Shown here: one piece after another, positions 18,551 through 27,651 of the stretch
Position numbering within the stretch: position 1 is the first letter of the stretch
Layout of the letters: each line of letters opens with the position of its first letter
Assembly (NCBI RefSeq): GCF_000299935.1
Contig: NZ_AMRL01000005.1
Location: forward strand, 104,523 to 168,522
Reading direction: 5' to 3'
Source of the DNA: Oceanibaculum indicum P24
Lineage (GTDB): Bacteria; Pseudomonadota; Alphaproteobacteria; Oceanibaculales; Oceanibaculaceae
DNA length: 64,000 bases
Notes under the pieces: generated by a model
The model's input: the letters and a program-made list of their open reading frames with translations, nothing else
Databases searched by the model: none
What the model was told of the DNA's origin: nothing
Program-made: the position numbers and the translations under genes

Positions 18551-19945
18551 TTGCGCGGCGGCTTGCGGAAGGCGCTGTTCGTCACCCTGCTGGTGACGGC
18601 TGGCGGCTTCCTGACTGCGCTGTTCCCCGCCTTGTTCGGGCTGGCCGACCTTACTGAGGGCATCGGCGTCTGGGCGCTGGCCAGCCTTGTAGGCCTTGCC
18701 GCCGGCCTCGCCGGGCTGTGGGTCATGATGACCCTGCTGGACGGGCATTTCGACCAGCTGGTGCGCCTGCATGGCGCGGTGCTGGGCGCCGGGGTGCGCG
18801 GTGGCACGCTGCCGGACAGCTGGAATGCGCGCGGCGGAAAGCCGGACGAGCTGCAGCGGCTGGCCGGCGCCATCGCCGCCATGCTGGCGCGCGACCGCGC
18901 CGATGACCGCCGTGTCGATGCGCGGCTCAGCGCGATCCTCGGCGCCATCGGCGAGCCGATCCTGGTGGTGACGCAGACCGGCCTCATCAGCCTGATGAAC
19001 GCCAAGGCCGCTGCCCTGCTCGGCGCGGACCGGCTGCATCTGGGCGGCAGCCTCTACGCCATCCTCGACCGGACGCCGCTGATCGACGCCTCCGGCGAAT
19101 CGCGGGCGGCGGGCGCGCCGGTCGAGCGGACCCTCACCGGGGTCGCGGGCGATACCTACCCCGCGCGGGTCGTGCCGCTGGACGAACCCGACGGCCTGCT
19201 GATCGTGTTCCTGTCCGATGTGCCGGGCCATGCCGCCGGCATTGTGGAGCATGACATGGCTCTGCACGACACGCCGCCGGATATCGCGCCGCACCCGGAC
19301 CTGCCGCTGACCGAGCTGCCGGCCCTGTCTCTGGATTGCGAGACGACCGGGCTGAATGTTGCCACTGACCGCGTCGTCTCCGCCGCCGGTATCGTCATGC
19401 ACGGGCCGCGGCTCTACCGCCATCTCGCCTATGACCGGCTGGTCAATCCGGGCGTGCCGATCCCGCCTGCCTCCACAGCGATCCACGGCATCACCGATGA
19501 CATGGTCGCATCGGCGCCGCCGGTCGCCGAGGTGCTGGCGGAACTGGCCGAGCTGCTGCGCGGGCGTGTCGTGATCGGCCACAACATCGCCTTCGACCTG
19601 GCGGTGCTGCGTGCCGAGGCGGCCCGGCACGGCGTCGCCTGGAGCGATCCGCCGGCGCTGTGTACGGCGCTGCTGTTCAGCTTCCTGTATCCGCGCCACC
19701 GCGACCTGAACATGGAGGCGGTGGCCGCCATGTGCGGCGCGGAGATCGAGGGCCGCCACACCGCTTTCGGCGACTGCCTGGTGACCGCCGAGATCTTCGC
19801 CGGCATGCTGCCGCTGCTGGCCGAACAGGGCGTCACCACGCTGGCGGATGCCCAGCGCGTCCTGGCGCAGCCTTCCGTCATGCGGGCTCGCCAGCATGAG
19901 GCCGGGTGGCATGCGCCAGCGGATGGAAAGGCAGGCGAGCGATGA
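18551..19945 (+). CDS. Membrane-anchored sensor-like DEDDh 3'-5' exonuclease
   Basis: 464-aa protein. Two N-terminal TM helices (about 8-28 and 40-62) are followed by a linker and a PAS-like segment (about 118-215, SAILGAIGEPILVVTQTGLI then MNAKAAALLGAD). A DnaQ-type exonuclease domain (about 255-430) carries all DEDDh residues: Asp262 and Glu264 in DCETTG, Asp349 in HNIAFD, and His403/Asp408 in RHTAFGD. This is not a polymerase proofreading subunit: the TM and PAS parts look like a sensor input. TTG start at 18551. The stop overlaps the next ATG (ATGA), giving translational coupling to the CBS/nucleotidyltransferase gene. Substrate unknown. Confidence 0.85.
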   Translation: MRGGLRKALFVTLLVTAGGFLTALFPALFGLADLTEGIGVWALASLVGLAAGLAGLWVMMTLLDGHFDQLVRLHGAVLGAGVRGGTLPDSWNARGGKPDELQRLAGAIAAMLARDRADDRRVDARLSAILGAIGEPILVVTQTGLISLMNAKAAALLGADRLHLGGSLYAILDRTPLIDASGESRAAGAPVERTLTGVAGDTYPARVVPLDEPDGLLIVFLSDVPGHAAGIVEHDMALHDTPPDIAPHPDLPLTELPALSLDCETTGLNVATDRVVSAAGIVMHGPRLYRHLAYDRLVNPGVPIPPASTAIHGITDDMVASAPPVAEVLAELAELLRGRVVIGHNIAFDLAVLRAEAARHGVAWSDPPALCTALLFSFLYPRHRDLNMEAVAAMCGAEIEGRHTAFGDCLVTAEIFAGMLPLLAEQGVTTLADAQRVLAQPSVMRARQHEAGWHAPADGKAGER

Positions 19946-21402
19946 ATGCCGAAGCGCTGCAGCGGCTGGACAGTTTCCCCTACCGCCACCGCGTGGCGGA
20001 GGTGATGAGCAGCCCGGTCGTCACCATGCCGGCGGCGGCCACGGTAAAGCAGGCCTGCGACTTGATGATCGAGAAGGGCATTAGTTCCGTCCTGGTCACG
20101 GGGGATAGCGGGCTGGCGCCCACTCTCGCCCCCCCGCTGGGAATCGTGACCGAGCGCGATGCGTTGCGGTTGATTGCCGAGGAAGGAGAGGCCGCTCTCG
20201 GGGCGCCGCTGTCGCGGCTGATGAGCAGCCCGGTCGAAGGCGTGCCGCAGGATGCCTTCGTCTATCTGGCGCTGGGCCGGATGGACCGGCTGGGTGTACG
20301 CCACCTGGCGGTGTTCGATACCGACGGGTCGGTGGTCGGCATCCTGTCGGCGCGGCAGCTGTTGCGCCAGCGCGCTGGCTCCGCGCTGGCCATCGGCGAC
20401 CGTATCGGGGTTGCCCGCAGCGCGGAGGAAATGCTGGAGATCGTGCGCGGCCTGCCGGCCCTCGCCAGTTCGCTGCTGGCCGAGCAGGTGGCACCGCTGG
20501 ACGTGGCCGCCGTCATCTCCGGCGTGATGCGCGATGTGACCGGCCGCGCTGCGCACCTGTCGGCAGAGGCGATGGCGGAGGCCGGCTGGGGTCCCGCGCC
20601 GGCGCCCTGGTGCGCGCTGATCCTGGGGTCCGGCGGGCGCGGCGAGAGCCTGCTGGCCCCGGATCAGGACAATGGCATCCTGCATGCCGGCACGCCGAAG
20701 GACGATGCCTGGTACGCCGAGCTGGGCCGCCGCATGGCCGACATGCTGAACGAGGCCGGTATCCCCTACTGCAAGGGCGGGGTGATGGCGAAGAACCCGG
20801 AATGGCGCCATGACGAGACTGGCTGGCGCCGCGCCATCGATATCTGGGCGGAACGGCCAATCGGGGAAAACCTGCTGAATGTCGATATCTTCTTCGATTT
20901 TCAGGCGGTCGCGGGCCGGGGCGATCTGGCGGAGCTGCTGCGCGCCTACGCGCTGGACCGCGCCCGCAAGACCATCGGCTTCCTGCGCAATTTGTCGCTG
21001 AACCAGCGCGAGATGCGCCCGCCGCTGGGCTTCTTCGGCGGCATCCAGACCATCGACGGGCGCGTCGATCTGAAGATCGGCGGGTTGCTGCCGGTGGTCA
21101 GCGCCGCACGTATCCTGGCGCTGCGGGGCGGGGTCGCGGCGACGGCGACGGCGGAGCGGCTGCGCGAGGCCGCCAGCCTGGGGCTGATCGCGGAGAATGA
21201 CGCCGCCGACCTTGCCGGCGCCCATCGCATTCTGGTGCGGCTGGTGCTGGAACAGCAGATCGAGGATATCGCCGAGGGCCGCCAACCCGGCACAAGGGTG
21301 GAGCTGGCCCGCCTGACCAAGCCGCAACGCCATCTGCTGCGCGAGGTACTGCGCCGCATCGGCCAGGTACCCGACATGGTGCAGGACGCCCTTTCCGCGT
21401 AA
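19942..21402 (+). CDS. CBS-pair / DUF294 nucleotidyltransferase-like signalling protein
   Basis: 486-aa soluble protein. Tandem CBS domains (about 15-150; VAEVMSSPVVTMPAAATVKQAC and LMSSPVEGVPQDAFV) probably bind adenine nucleotides. The following DUF294 putative nucleotidyltransferase domain (about 195-340) contains LGSGGRGESLLAPDQDNGIL, the G-S-x-x-R-G-E and D-x-D signature shared with GlnD. A helical DUF294 C-terminal substrate-binding domain completes it. The ATG at 19942 overlaps the exonuclease stop; a longer frame from 19906 is unlikely. By analogy with GlnD it may modify a protein or nucleotide target, plausibly linked to the symporter; this is inference. Confidence 0.88.
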   Translation: MNAEALQRLDSFPYRHRVAEVMSSPVVTMPAAATVKQACDLMIEKGISSVLVTGDSGLAPTLAPPLGIVTERDALRLIAEEGEAALGAPLSRLMSSPVEGVPQDAFVYLALGRMDRLGVRHLAVFDTDGSVVGILSARQLLRQRAGSALAIGDRIGVARSAEEMLEIVRGLPALASSLLAEQVAPLDVAAVISGVMRDVTGRAAHLSAEAMAEAGWGPAPAPWCALILGSGGRGESLLAPDQDNGILHAGTPKDDAWYAELGRRMADMLNEAGIPYCKGGVMAKNPEWRHDETGWRRAIDIWAERPIGENLLNVDIFFDFQAVAGRGDLAELLRAYALDRARKTIGFLRNLSLNQREMRPPLGFFGGIQTIDGRVDLKIGGLLPVVSAARILALRGGVAATATAERLREAASLGLIAENDAADLAGAHRILVRLVLEQQIEDIAEGRQPGTRVELARLTKPQRHLLREVLRRIGQVPDMVQDALSA

Positions 21403-21437
21403 GGTCGGCGCAATACGAAGCGAAACAGGGACATGCC

Positions 21438-22268
21438 ATGAAGATGCGGACGATGACACCGGTCGACCTCGATCTCGTGATCGACTGGGCGGCGGCGGAA
21501 GGCTGGAATCCGGGGCTGGAGGATGCCGCCGCTTTCCGGGCGGCCGATCCCGAGGGGTTCTTCGTCACCGAGCATGAGGACCAGCCCGTCGCCGCCATCT
21601 CCGTGGTCAATCTCGATCCCGGCTTCGCCTTTTTGGGCCTGTATATCTGCCGGGAGGAATGGCGCGGCCAGGGCATCGGTCTTGCCCTCTGGAACCATGC
21701 GCTGCGCCACGCCGGACACCGCACCGTGGGGCTGGATGGCGTTGCCGCACAGCAGGCCAATTATGCGAAATCGGGATTCGTGCGCACTGGTGCGACGCGG
21801 CGGCTGGAAGGCGCACCGGGTACGCAGGGCAGCACGGATATCCGTCCGGCGGAACCGGCCGATCTGCCGGCGCTGCTGGCGCTGGACGAACGGGCGAACG
21901 GCTATGCCCGTCCGACTTTCCTGACCGGCTGGGTGGCGCCGCTGGAAACCCGCCGGACGCTGGTTCTGGAAGGGGCCGGCGGCCCGGAAGGCTTCGCCAC
22001 GATAAGGCGCTGTCGCAGCGGGGCGAAGGTCGGCCCGGTCGTCGCACCCGATGCCGATGCGGCGCTGCGGCTGATCCGGGCTGCCGCCGGTATCTTCCCC
22101 GATAGCGGTCCGGTTATCGTCGATGTACCGGACAGCAATGAGGCGCTCGGCCAGTTGCTGGCCGACACAGGTATGGTAGAGACATTTGCAACCGCACGGA
22201 TGTATAAAGGGCCACCGCCGCCGGCCACATCGCTGCTGCACGCACCGGCGACGCTGGAACTGGGATGA
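21438..22268 (+). CDS. Tandem GNAT-fold N-acetyltransferase
   Basis: 276-aa protein with two GNAT-like modules. The first (about 1-130) has acetyl-CoA motif A in EEWRGQGIGLALWNHAL followed by GVAAQQANYAKSGFV. The second (about 135-270, from DIRPAEPADLPALLALDERA) resembles the C-terminal domain of YitH-type acetyltransferases and lacks a clear motif A. The substrate is unknown. It starts 35 nt after the CBS gene and ends 10 nt before a small lipoprotein gene, so it may belong to the same transcript. Confidence 0.85.
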   Translation: MKMRTMTPVDLDLVIDWAAAEGWNPGLEDAAAFRAADPEGFFVTEHEDQPVAAISVVNLDPGFAFLGLYICREEWRGQGIGLALWNHALRHAGHRTVGLDGVAAQQANYAKSGFVRTGATRRLEGAPGTQGSTDIRPAEPADLPALLALDERANGYARPTFLTGWVAPLETRRTLVLEGAGGPEGFATIRRCRSGAKVGPVVAPDADAALRLIRAAAGIFPDSGPVIVDVPDSNEALGQLLADTGMVETFATARMYKGPPPPATSLLHAPATLELG

Positions 22269-22278
22269 GGAGCCGACG

Positions 22279-22479
22279 ATGCCGTCTTTTGCTTCCCTTG
22301 GCGCCCTGCTGCTTGCCGCTATGATGCTGGCGGGTTGCGGCGCTGTCGAGACTATCGACTGGAACCGCACCGCCGACGGCTGGGTCCGCTCGCTCTGTCA
22401 GGATCGCAGCAATGTCGATTGCCATGGCGAATATCAGCGCCACCCGACGCTGCGCAACCATGCCGGGGGGCGGGTGTAG
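22279..22479 (+). CDS. Small lipoprotein of unknown function
   Basis: 66-aa predicted lipoprotein. The signal peptide MPSFASLGALLLAAMMLAGC ends in the lipobox L-A-G-C (Cys20). The mature part is about 46 residues with two further Cys (CQDRSNVDC) that could form a disulfide. A longer frame from 22186 is less likely because this ATG follows GATGAGGAGCC at good distance. No family recognised. Confidence 0.7.
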   Translation: MPSFASLGALLLAAMMLAGCGAVETIDWNRTADGWVRSLCQDRSNVDCHGEYQRHPTLRNHAGGRV

Positions 22480-22485
22480 GCTGTC

Positions 22486-23268
22486 TCAGGCCGCCCGCAG
22501 GCTTTCGGGCGATGCGGTGAACACGAAATTGTTGATGTAGGTTGCGCCCTTCAGGCGCTTGGTACCGGCCTCGTTGAGGGCGGCGCGGTTCTGCAGCCGT
22601 GCCGCATCGAAGGACTCGACGGGGTGCCATTGCCCGTCCATGCGGAAGAAGCCGCTATAGCCCAGCGGCTCCAGCAGGCCGCGCAGCGCGGCGACGGCGC
22701 CGGGGCGGTGGCGTTCCTCCGCCTCGACCAGGATCGTCGGCTGATGTCGCCGCAGCAGGCCAAGCCCACCCTCGATCACCGCGCTCTCGAAACCTTCCAC
22801 ATCGATCTTCATGAAGCCGATGGGCAGGTCCCGGACCGAGTCCAGCCCGTCCAGCCGATGCACGGGCACGGTGATATCGGCGACATTCGCCATGCCCTCC
22901 AACGGCTGCAGTGTCGAGAGGGCGGTCATGCCATCGGGAATATGCAGGGTGGCGCTGCCATCCTCGTTGCCGAGCGCGCAATTCTCGACGATCAACCTTC
23001 CATCTCTGACCGCCGCCGCAAAGCGCCGGACCACCAGCTGGCTGAGGCGGGGGATCGGCTCGACGGCGACGACCAGCCGCGCCCGGCGCAGCAGCCAGTG
23101 CGTGTACAGGCCGGTATTGGCGCCGATATCCAGCGCCACGGTCCCCGCCGGGCACAGGACCGGCAGCAGCGACAGTTCCGGGTCGGCATAGAAGGGGGCC
23201 GCACGGTCGCGCAGGTCGAGAAGCACCCGGTACAGGGCCGGCATGCGCTTGGACAGGAAAGCTTGCAA
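22486..23268 (-). CDS. FkbM-family methyltransferase
   Basis: 260-aa SAM-dependent methyltransferase. The SAM-binding motif is VALDIGANTGLYTHWLL (about residues 47-63), with later family motifs GFMKIDVEGFESAVIEGG and PTILVEAEERH. FkbM enzymes O-methylate polyketides and sugars; beside an exopolysaccharide locus a sugar hydroxyl is the likely target. It faces leftward, opposite to the main cluster, and converges on the small lipoprotein gene with a 6-nt gap. Confidence 0.88.
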   Translation of the reverse strand: MQAFLSKRMPALYRVLLDLRDRAAPFYADPELSLLPVLCPAGTVALDIGANTGLYTHWLLRRARLVVAVEPIPRLSQLVVRRFAAAVRDGRLIVENCALGNEDGSATLHIPDGMTALSTLQPLEGMANVADITVPVHRLDGLDSVRDLPIGFMKIDVEGFESAVIEGGLGLLRRHQPTILVEAEERHRPGAVAALRGLLEPLGYSGFFRMDGQWHPVESFDAARLQNRAALNEAGTKRLKGATYINNFVFTASPESLRAA

Positions 23269-23349
23269 GGAGATATCCGGAAGGCAGGAAAGAGGAAGCC
23301 TGTAAATTAGCTTAAACTCGCGATATTGTCGCCGCCAATCGGCGTCACA

Positions 23350-23733
23350 TCAGGGCAGGCAGCTATGGGGCGCCCAGGGAAGGTTTCGATAATGCGGGGT
23401 GATGGTGATGCGGTCCGCGACCTGCCAGATCGGGCTGTTGTCGGCCGGGCAGCTGGTCATGACGGCGGCGGTCGGGTTGCCGTTCCAGGAGTCCGGGATG
23501 TTCACGCGGACAACCACTTCCTTGCCCCAGCGCTGCGGCGGGCCGATCCACCAGCCGGCAGGCAGCGCGGCAGTGAAATGCTCGTGAAGCGCAAGCTGCA
23601 GGTCGAAGGTTTCCGGCGAGAAGCCGGGCAGGGCCCGCGATGAGCGGTTCCCCTGTGCCGCAGCGGGCGCGGCCGTCAGCGCCGCGACCAGCGCGACCGC
23701 CATGCAGAACGCGGCACGGGTGCTTCGGCTCAT
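23350..23733 (-). CDS. Secreted protein of unknown function
   Basis: 127-aa protein with a clear Sec signal peptide (residues 1-26, cleavage after AAPAAA) and a mature domain of about 100 aa containing PAGWWIGPPQRWGKEVVVRVNIP and two Cys near the C-terminus that may pair. It is divergent from the flippase gene. I do not recognise a family; envelope or polysaccharide surroundings suggest a periplasmic role. Confidence 0.65.
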   Translation of the reverse strand: MSRSTRAAFCMAVALVAALTAAPAAAQGNRSSRALPGFSPETFDLQLALHEHFTAALPAGWWIGPPQRWGKEVVVRVNIPDSWNGNPTAAVMTSCPADNSPIWQVADRITITPHYRNLPWAPHSCLP

Positions 23734-23812
23734 TGGCGGGGCGGAATATCGTGGTGCAGGCGCATGCCGGTAGCTATCACGGTTTCCGCGCGCCCCTCAA
23801 CGATCTGTCGCA

Positions 23813-25117
23813 ATGATGCCGGCCAATTTCTCTTCCCTGATCACGACGCTGAGGGGCGGCGCGCTGTGGCGCTACGCCGCCGGGCTGGGCGTGCGTGGTG
23901 TGGAGACAATTGGCAAGCTGGGACTCTATGTCGCTGTCGGGGCGCGGCTGGGCGCGCATGATGCCGGGCTGTTCTTCCTCTGCCTGACCTGGATCGGCAT
24001 CGTCTCGACCGTGGCGCGCCTCGGCTTCGACCGCGCGATGACCCGCCATATCGCAGCGGAACTCGCCGTCGGCAATGGAAGGGCGGCGCGCGCCGCGCTG
24101 GTGCAGGGGCTGGCGCTGACCGCCCTGGCGTCCGTGGCGGCCGCGCTGCTGACCGTGCTGGTGGCGGAGCTGGCGGCGGTGCGGCTGTTCGGCTTTCCGG
24201 ACCTGGCCTGGCCGCTCTACCTCTCGGCGCTGGTGCTGGTGCCGCAGACCCTTGCCTTCTCCCTGGGGGCGGCGCTGGCCGGCTTCGGCAGGGGCGTGGC
24301 CGCGCAGGTCGTGCAGAACGCCCTCTGGCCGGTACTGACGCTGGCCGCCCTGCTGGCGCTGCCGATTGCGGTTGAGGGCGTCATCGTCGCGCTGGGTGCT
24401 GCCCTCGCGGCCAGCTGCCTGCTCGGTGGTGCCATTCTGCTGCGGGAACGGGACCGGCTTCGCACCATACCGGCACAACCGGCTGCAGAGGCGCTGCCCA
24501 GCCTGTGGGCGACGGCGCGGCCCCTGCTGGTGGTCGAGATCACCCAGGTCGGGCTGTCGGGCCTGCCGGTGTTCGTGCTCGGCATGGTGGCGGATGCGGC
24601 GACGGTCGGCGCCTTCAGCATCGCCAGCCGGATATCGATGCTGATCTGGGTCATCATCATTTCCATCGGCACGCTTGCCGCACCGCGCTATGCGGCATTA
24701 TACCGCCTTGGCGACAGCGATGGTCTGCGTGCCTATAACCGGCTGGTGCAGCGCGGCGCCGCGCTGGTCGCGGTGCCGGCAACGCTGGTGATGCTGGCGG
24801 TGCCGGAATTCCTGCTCGGCCTGATCTCGGCGGATTTCCGCGTCGCTGCCCTGGCGTTGCAGATCCTGGCCCTGGGACAGATGGCGAATGGCCTGTTCTC
24901 GTGCCAGGACATCCTGCTGGCGATGGCCGGCAAGGGGGACGTGCTGTGGCGGCTGAACCTGCTTCAGCTTGCGGTCGGACTGGTGCTGTGTGGCGTGTTG
25001 GTCCCGGCCTTCGGCCTGACCGGGGCGGCGCTGGCGGCGTCGCTGACCGTCCTGCAGGGCGCGCTGGGGACACATTGGGCAGCGCGGCGCCATGTCCTGT
25101 CGATAGGACGAAATTAA
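23813..25117 (+). CDS. Wzx-type oligosaccharide flippase
   Basis: 434-aa polytopic protein of the MVF/polysaccharide-transporter superfamily with roughly 12 TM segments. Typical features are VGARLGAHDAGLFFLCLTW, GFDRAMTRHIA and the central segment ADAATVGAFSIASRISMLIWVI. It would translocate the undecaprenyl-linked repeat unit across the inner membrane for the exopolysaccharide pathway. It is the first rightward gene of the cluster. Start ATGATG at 23813 lacks a strong Shine-Dalgarno. Confidence 0.88.
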   Translation: MMPANFSSLITTLRGGALWRYAAGLGVRGVETIGKLGLYVAVGARLGAHDAGLFFLCLTWIGIVSTVARLGFDRAMTRHIAAELAVGNGRAARAALVQGLALTALASVAAALLTVLVAELAAVRLFGFPDLAWPLYLSALVLVPQTLAFSLGAALAGFGRGVAAQVVQNALWPVLTLAALLALPIAVEGVIVALGAALAASCLLGGAILLRERDRLRTIPAQPAAEALPSLWATARPLLVVEITQVGLSGLPVFVLGMVADAATVGAFSIASRISMLIWVIIISIGTLAAPRYAALYRLGDSDGLRAYNRLVQRGAALVAVPATLVMLAVPEFLLGLISADFRVAALALQILALGQMANGLFSCQDILLAMAGKGDVLWRLNLLQLAVGLVLCGVLVPAFGLTGAALAASLTVLQGALGTHWAARRHVLSIGRN

Positions 25118-25182
25118 CCTTATATTAAAATATATTTGATAAACATTGCCTGGTGCGGTGATTCTGAGTACGCATTTAACCG

Positions 25183-25213
25183 GGCGGGCGTTCCATGCGC
25201 CCGCCGAAATTTT
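25183..25213 (+). terminator. Terminator-like hairpin in the leader before the phosphoglycosyltransferase
   Basis: GGCGGGCG-TTCCATG-CGCCCGCC (25183-25205) is a perfect 8-bp GC stem followed by GAAATTTTCT. It lies in the gap between the flippase stop (25117) and the ATG at 25245. Just upstream (25113-25142) is an extremely AT-rich block that could be a promoter or a silencer-binding site. The hairpin could end the flippase transcript or attenuate the downstream operon. Confidence 0.5.
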
Positions 25214-25244
25214 CTCCGGAAAGATACAGGGTAACGGACGCCTC

Positions 25245-26663
25245 ATGCGGTGGACATTCGGGTCGTTCAATCGGCTGGTGCTTCTGTCCGATCTGGTTAT
25301 GTGCGGGGCCGTGCTGCTCCTGGCCTCGCATCTGGACGGGTCGGTCCCGGCCGGAGGGCAGACGGCGCCGGAGATCGCGTTGCTGCTGCTGGACAGCATC
25401 GTCTTCGTCAGCTGCATGATCTTCGCCGGTGCCTACCGGTTCGAGAATTATCGCAAGCCGTTGAATGAAGCGGCCCGCTTCGCCTTCTGCCTGGCCGCCG
25501 GATTCGCGGTCGTGGCGGGGCTGGAGGCGCTTGTCGGCGGCTCGGCGGCGCATCCGCCCGAAGCGCTGGCGATGTGGCATGTCGCGGCCTGGGTCGCGCT
25601 GTCCGCCGGGCGGCTGGCGGTCGGGCGCGTGGCGCGCCACATGATCGAGACAAACCGGCTGCGCCGCGACATTGTCATTGTCGGCTCGACCGAGATTGCC
25701 GGACAGATCATCCGCAATACGCAGACGCCAGAATGGCGCCATTACTATCGCGTGGTGGCGGTCTTCGACGACCGGGTGAACCGTCTGCACAGCGAACACC
25801 GGGACGAAAACGAAGGCATCGGCATCACCGGGGCGATCGATACGCTGCATGCCTACATCCAGGAGCATCCTGTCGATATCGTCGTCATCGCCCTGCCCTG
25901 GGAGGCGACGGAGCGGATTTTCGGCCTACTGGAGCGGCTGCAGATGATCGCCGCCGATATCGTCCTGCCGCTGAAGCAGAATGTGCTGAACCTGCGGCTG
26001 CCGCATGGCGGCCAGGTTGCCGGCATCCCCGTGCTGGAACTGATGCGCGAGCCGCTGAAGGGCACCAAGGCGCTGCTGAAGCTGGTGGAGGATTATACGG
26101 TTGCCGCTGTCGGGCTCGTCCTCGTGGCGCCGATTCTGGCGCTTGCGGCGCTTGCCATCAAGCTAGAAAGCCCGGGGCCGGCGCTATTCCGGCAGCCGCG
26201 CCTCGGCCTCAACAACAAGCCGTTCATGATCTACAAGCTGCGCACCATGAGGCTCGACCCCAGCGATGATGGCAGCCGGGGCACCTTCCGGGAGGACCCG
26301 CGCATCACCCGCGTCGGCGCTTTCCTGCGTCGCACCAGCATCGACGAGCTGCCGCAACTCCTCAATGTGCTGCGCGGCGAAATGTCCGTGGTGGGGCCGC
26401 GCGCCCATGTGCCGAAGATGCTGGTCAGTGACCAGCTCTACGCCGAGGCGGTGCGCCGCTACGCGACGCGCAGTCGCCTGAAGCCGGGCATTACCGGCTG
26501 GGCGCAGATCAACGGCATGCGCGGTGGCATCCATTCGGTGGAGAAGGCCAGGAAGGGTGTCGAACTGGATACCTACTACATCGAGAACTGGTCGCTCTGG
26601 CTCGACCTGAAGATCATGGCGCGCACCCTGCTGGTCGGCATGGTCGGCCGCGACATCTTCTGA
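25245..26663 (+). CDS. Undecaprenyl-phosphate sugar phosphotransferase (WcaJ/WbaP-like)
   Basis: Polyprenyl-phosphate hexose-1-phosphate transferase that starts repeat-unit synthesis. The product is about 472 aa: N-terminal TM bundle (about 10-125), CoA-binding-like region (about 135-265, [19 protein letters not shown]), one membrane helix and the catalytic C-terminal domain (about 285-472). The catalytic part has [34 protein letters not shown] and [20 protein letters not shown] at 25146 would add 33 residues, but the hairpin at 25183-25205 and normal family N-termini favour ATG 25245. Confidence 0.93.
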   Translation: MRWTFGSFNRLVLLSDLVMCGAVLLLASHLDGSVPAGGQTAPEIALLLLDSIVFVSCMIFAGAYRFENYRKPLNEAARFAFCLAAGFAVVAGLEALVGGSAAHPPEALAMWHVAAWVALSAGRLAVGRVARHMIETNRLRRDIVIVGSTEIAGQIIRNTQTPEWRHYYRVVAVFDDRVNRLHSEHRDENEGIGITGAIDTLHAYIQEHPVDIVVIALPWEATERIFGLLERLQMIAADIVLPLKQNVLNLRLPHGGQVAGIPVLELMREPLKGTKALLKLVEDYTVAAVGLVLVAPILALAALAIKLESPGPALFRQPRLGLNNKPFMIYKLRTMRLDPSDDGSRGTFREDPRITRVGAFLRRTSIDELPQLLNVLRGEMSVVGPRAHVPKMLVSDQLYAEAVRRYATRSRLKPGITGWAQINGMRGGIHSVEKARKGVELDTYYIENWSLWLDLKIMARTLLVGMVGRDIF

Positions 26664-26781
26664 TCGCCCGCTCTGCGCGCCTAACAATATCTGGTGTATT
26701 TCCCCTGGCTTCCTATACAAAAGCGGGGAATCGCGCTAGATTCGCAATTGTCTATAATTCAATGGATCAAGGTCCATCTCC
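26664..26781 (+). promoter_or_regulatory. Intergenic segment with possible internal promoter
   Basis: 118 nt between the phosphotransferase and FkbM genes. A perfect TATAAT lies at 26753-26758, about 29 nt before the GTG start, with no good -35 hexamer at 16-18 nt. ATGGA-TCAAGG-TCCAT (26762-26777) is an inverted repeat overlapping the ribosome-binding region. An internal promoter for the wzz/wza genes is possible but weakly supported. Confidence 0.3.
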
Positions 26782-27651
26782 GTGCTCAGCCGCCTGAAGA
26801 CTCTGGTCAGCCATGAAGGCTTCCGGGCACAGCCCGTGATGATGTCCCTGCGATGCCTGGCCTGGGCGTTCTATGTCGCCATCGGGCGCGCGCCGGCTTT
26901 CCTGCTCAGCAGCCATGGGGCCCTCATCCGGGTTCCCGCGACGCTGCGCTTCACCTCGGTGGCCAGCTATGTGTGGCGCGACTGGTTCGAGCCGGAGCTG
27001 CGCCATCTGGAGAAATTCGTGCAGCCGGGTCAGACGGTCATCGATATCGGCGCGAATATAGGGCTGTACACCCTGAAGGCGGCCAGTCTTGTCGGCTCCA
27101 TGGGGCGCGTGATCGCGGTGGAGCCGGGGGAAGAAGCCTCGCGACAGTTGCGGGCCAATCTGGCGCTCAACGATTTTCCGCAGGTGACGGTGGCCCAGCT
27201 GGCGCTGTCCGATCATGCCGGCGAGGCGACGCTGCACCATATCCCGCTCGGCGACGACCCGCAGGCCTATTCGCTGATGCCGGACAGCAGTGCGGAGACC
27301 GGCGAGACTGTTGCCATCGACACGCTGGACGCTTTGGCTGCCCGGCTGGGCATCGCGGCGCTCCACCTCATCAAGATGGATGTCGAGGGCGCGGAGCCGC
27401 TGGTGATCGCCGGCGGTCGCGAGACCCTGCAGCGCTTCCACCCCATTGTCATCTTCGAGGTGAATACCCGCCTGCTTGCTGAGGCGGCTGGCGATCGCCA
27501 TGCCGCCTGGCATGCCCTGAAGGATCTGGGCTACCGGTTCTATCGCTTGCGGGACGGGCAGCTTGAGGCCGCCGATGGCGTCGGCGAGGCGTTCGGCAAT
27601 CTGGTCGCAATTCATCCCGACGGCCCGGTTGGGATACGCGAAGGCCGATGA
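26782..27651 (+). CDS. FkbM-family methyltransferase (EPS operon)
   Basis: 289-aa SAM-dependent methyltransferase, second FkbM protein of the locus. The SAM-binding motif is TVIDIGANIGLYTLKAA (about residues 90-106), then VIAVEPGEE and LHLIKMDVEGAEPLVIAGG with the usual FkbM acid pair. The N-terminal 70 residues are hydrophobic/basic and may bind the membrane. GTG start at 26782. Its stop overlaps the ATG of the chain-length gene (ATGA), so it is part of the polysaccharide operon and probably methylates a sugar of the repeat unit. Confidence 0.88.
   Translation: MLSRLKTLVSHEGFRAQPVMMSLRCLAWAFYVAIGRAPAFLLSSHGALIRVPATLRFTSVASYVWRDWFEPELRHLEKFVQPGQTVIDIGANIGLYTLKAASLVGSMGRVIAVEPGEEASRQLRANLALNDFPQVTVAQLALSDHAGEATLHHIPLGDDPQAYSLMPDSSAETGETVAIDTLDALAARLGIAALHLIKMDVEGAEPLVIAGGRETLQRFHPIVIFEVNTRLLAEAAGDRHAAWHALKDLGYRFYRLRDGQLEAADGVGEAFGNLVAIHPDGPVGIREGR

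Noticed and set aside
18551..19945. DNA polymerase III epsilon subunit (DnaQ)
   Set aside because: The exonuclease motifs match, but two TM helices and a PAS-like domain precede it and no polymerase-binding region is seen.
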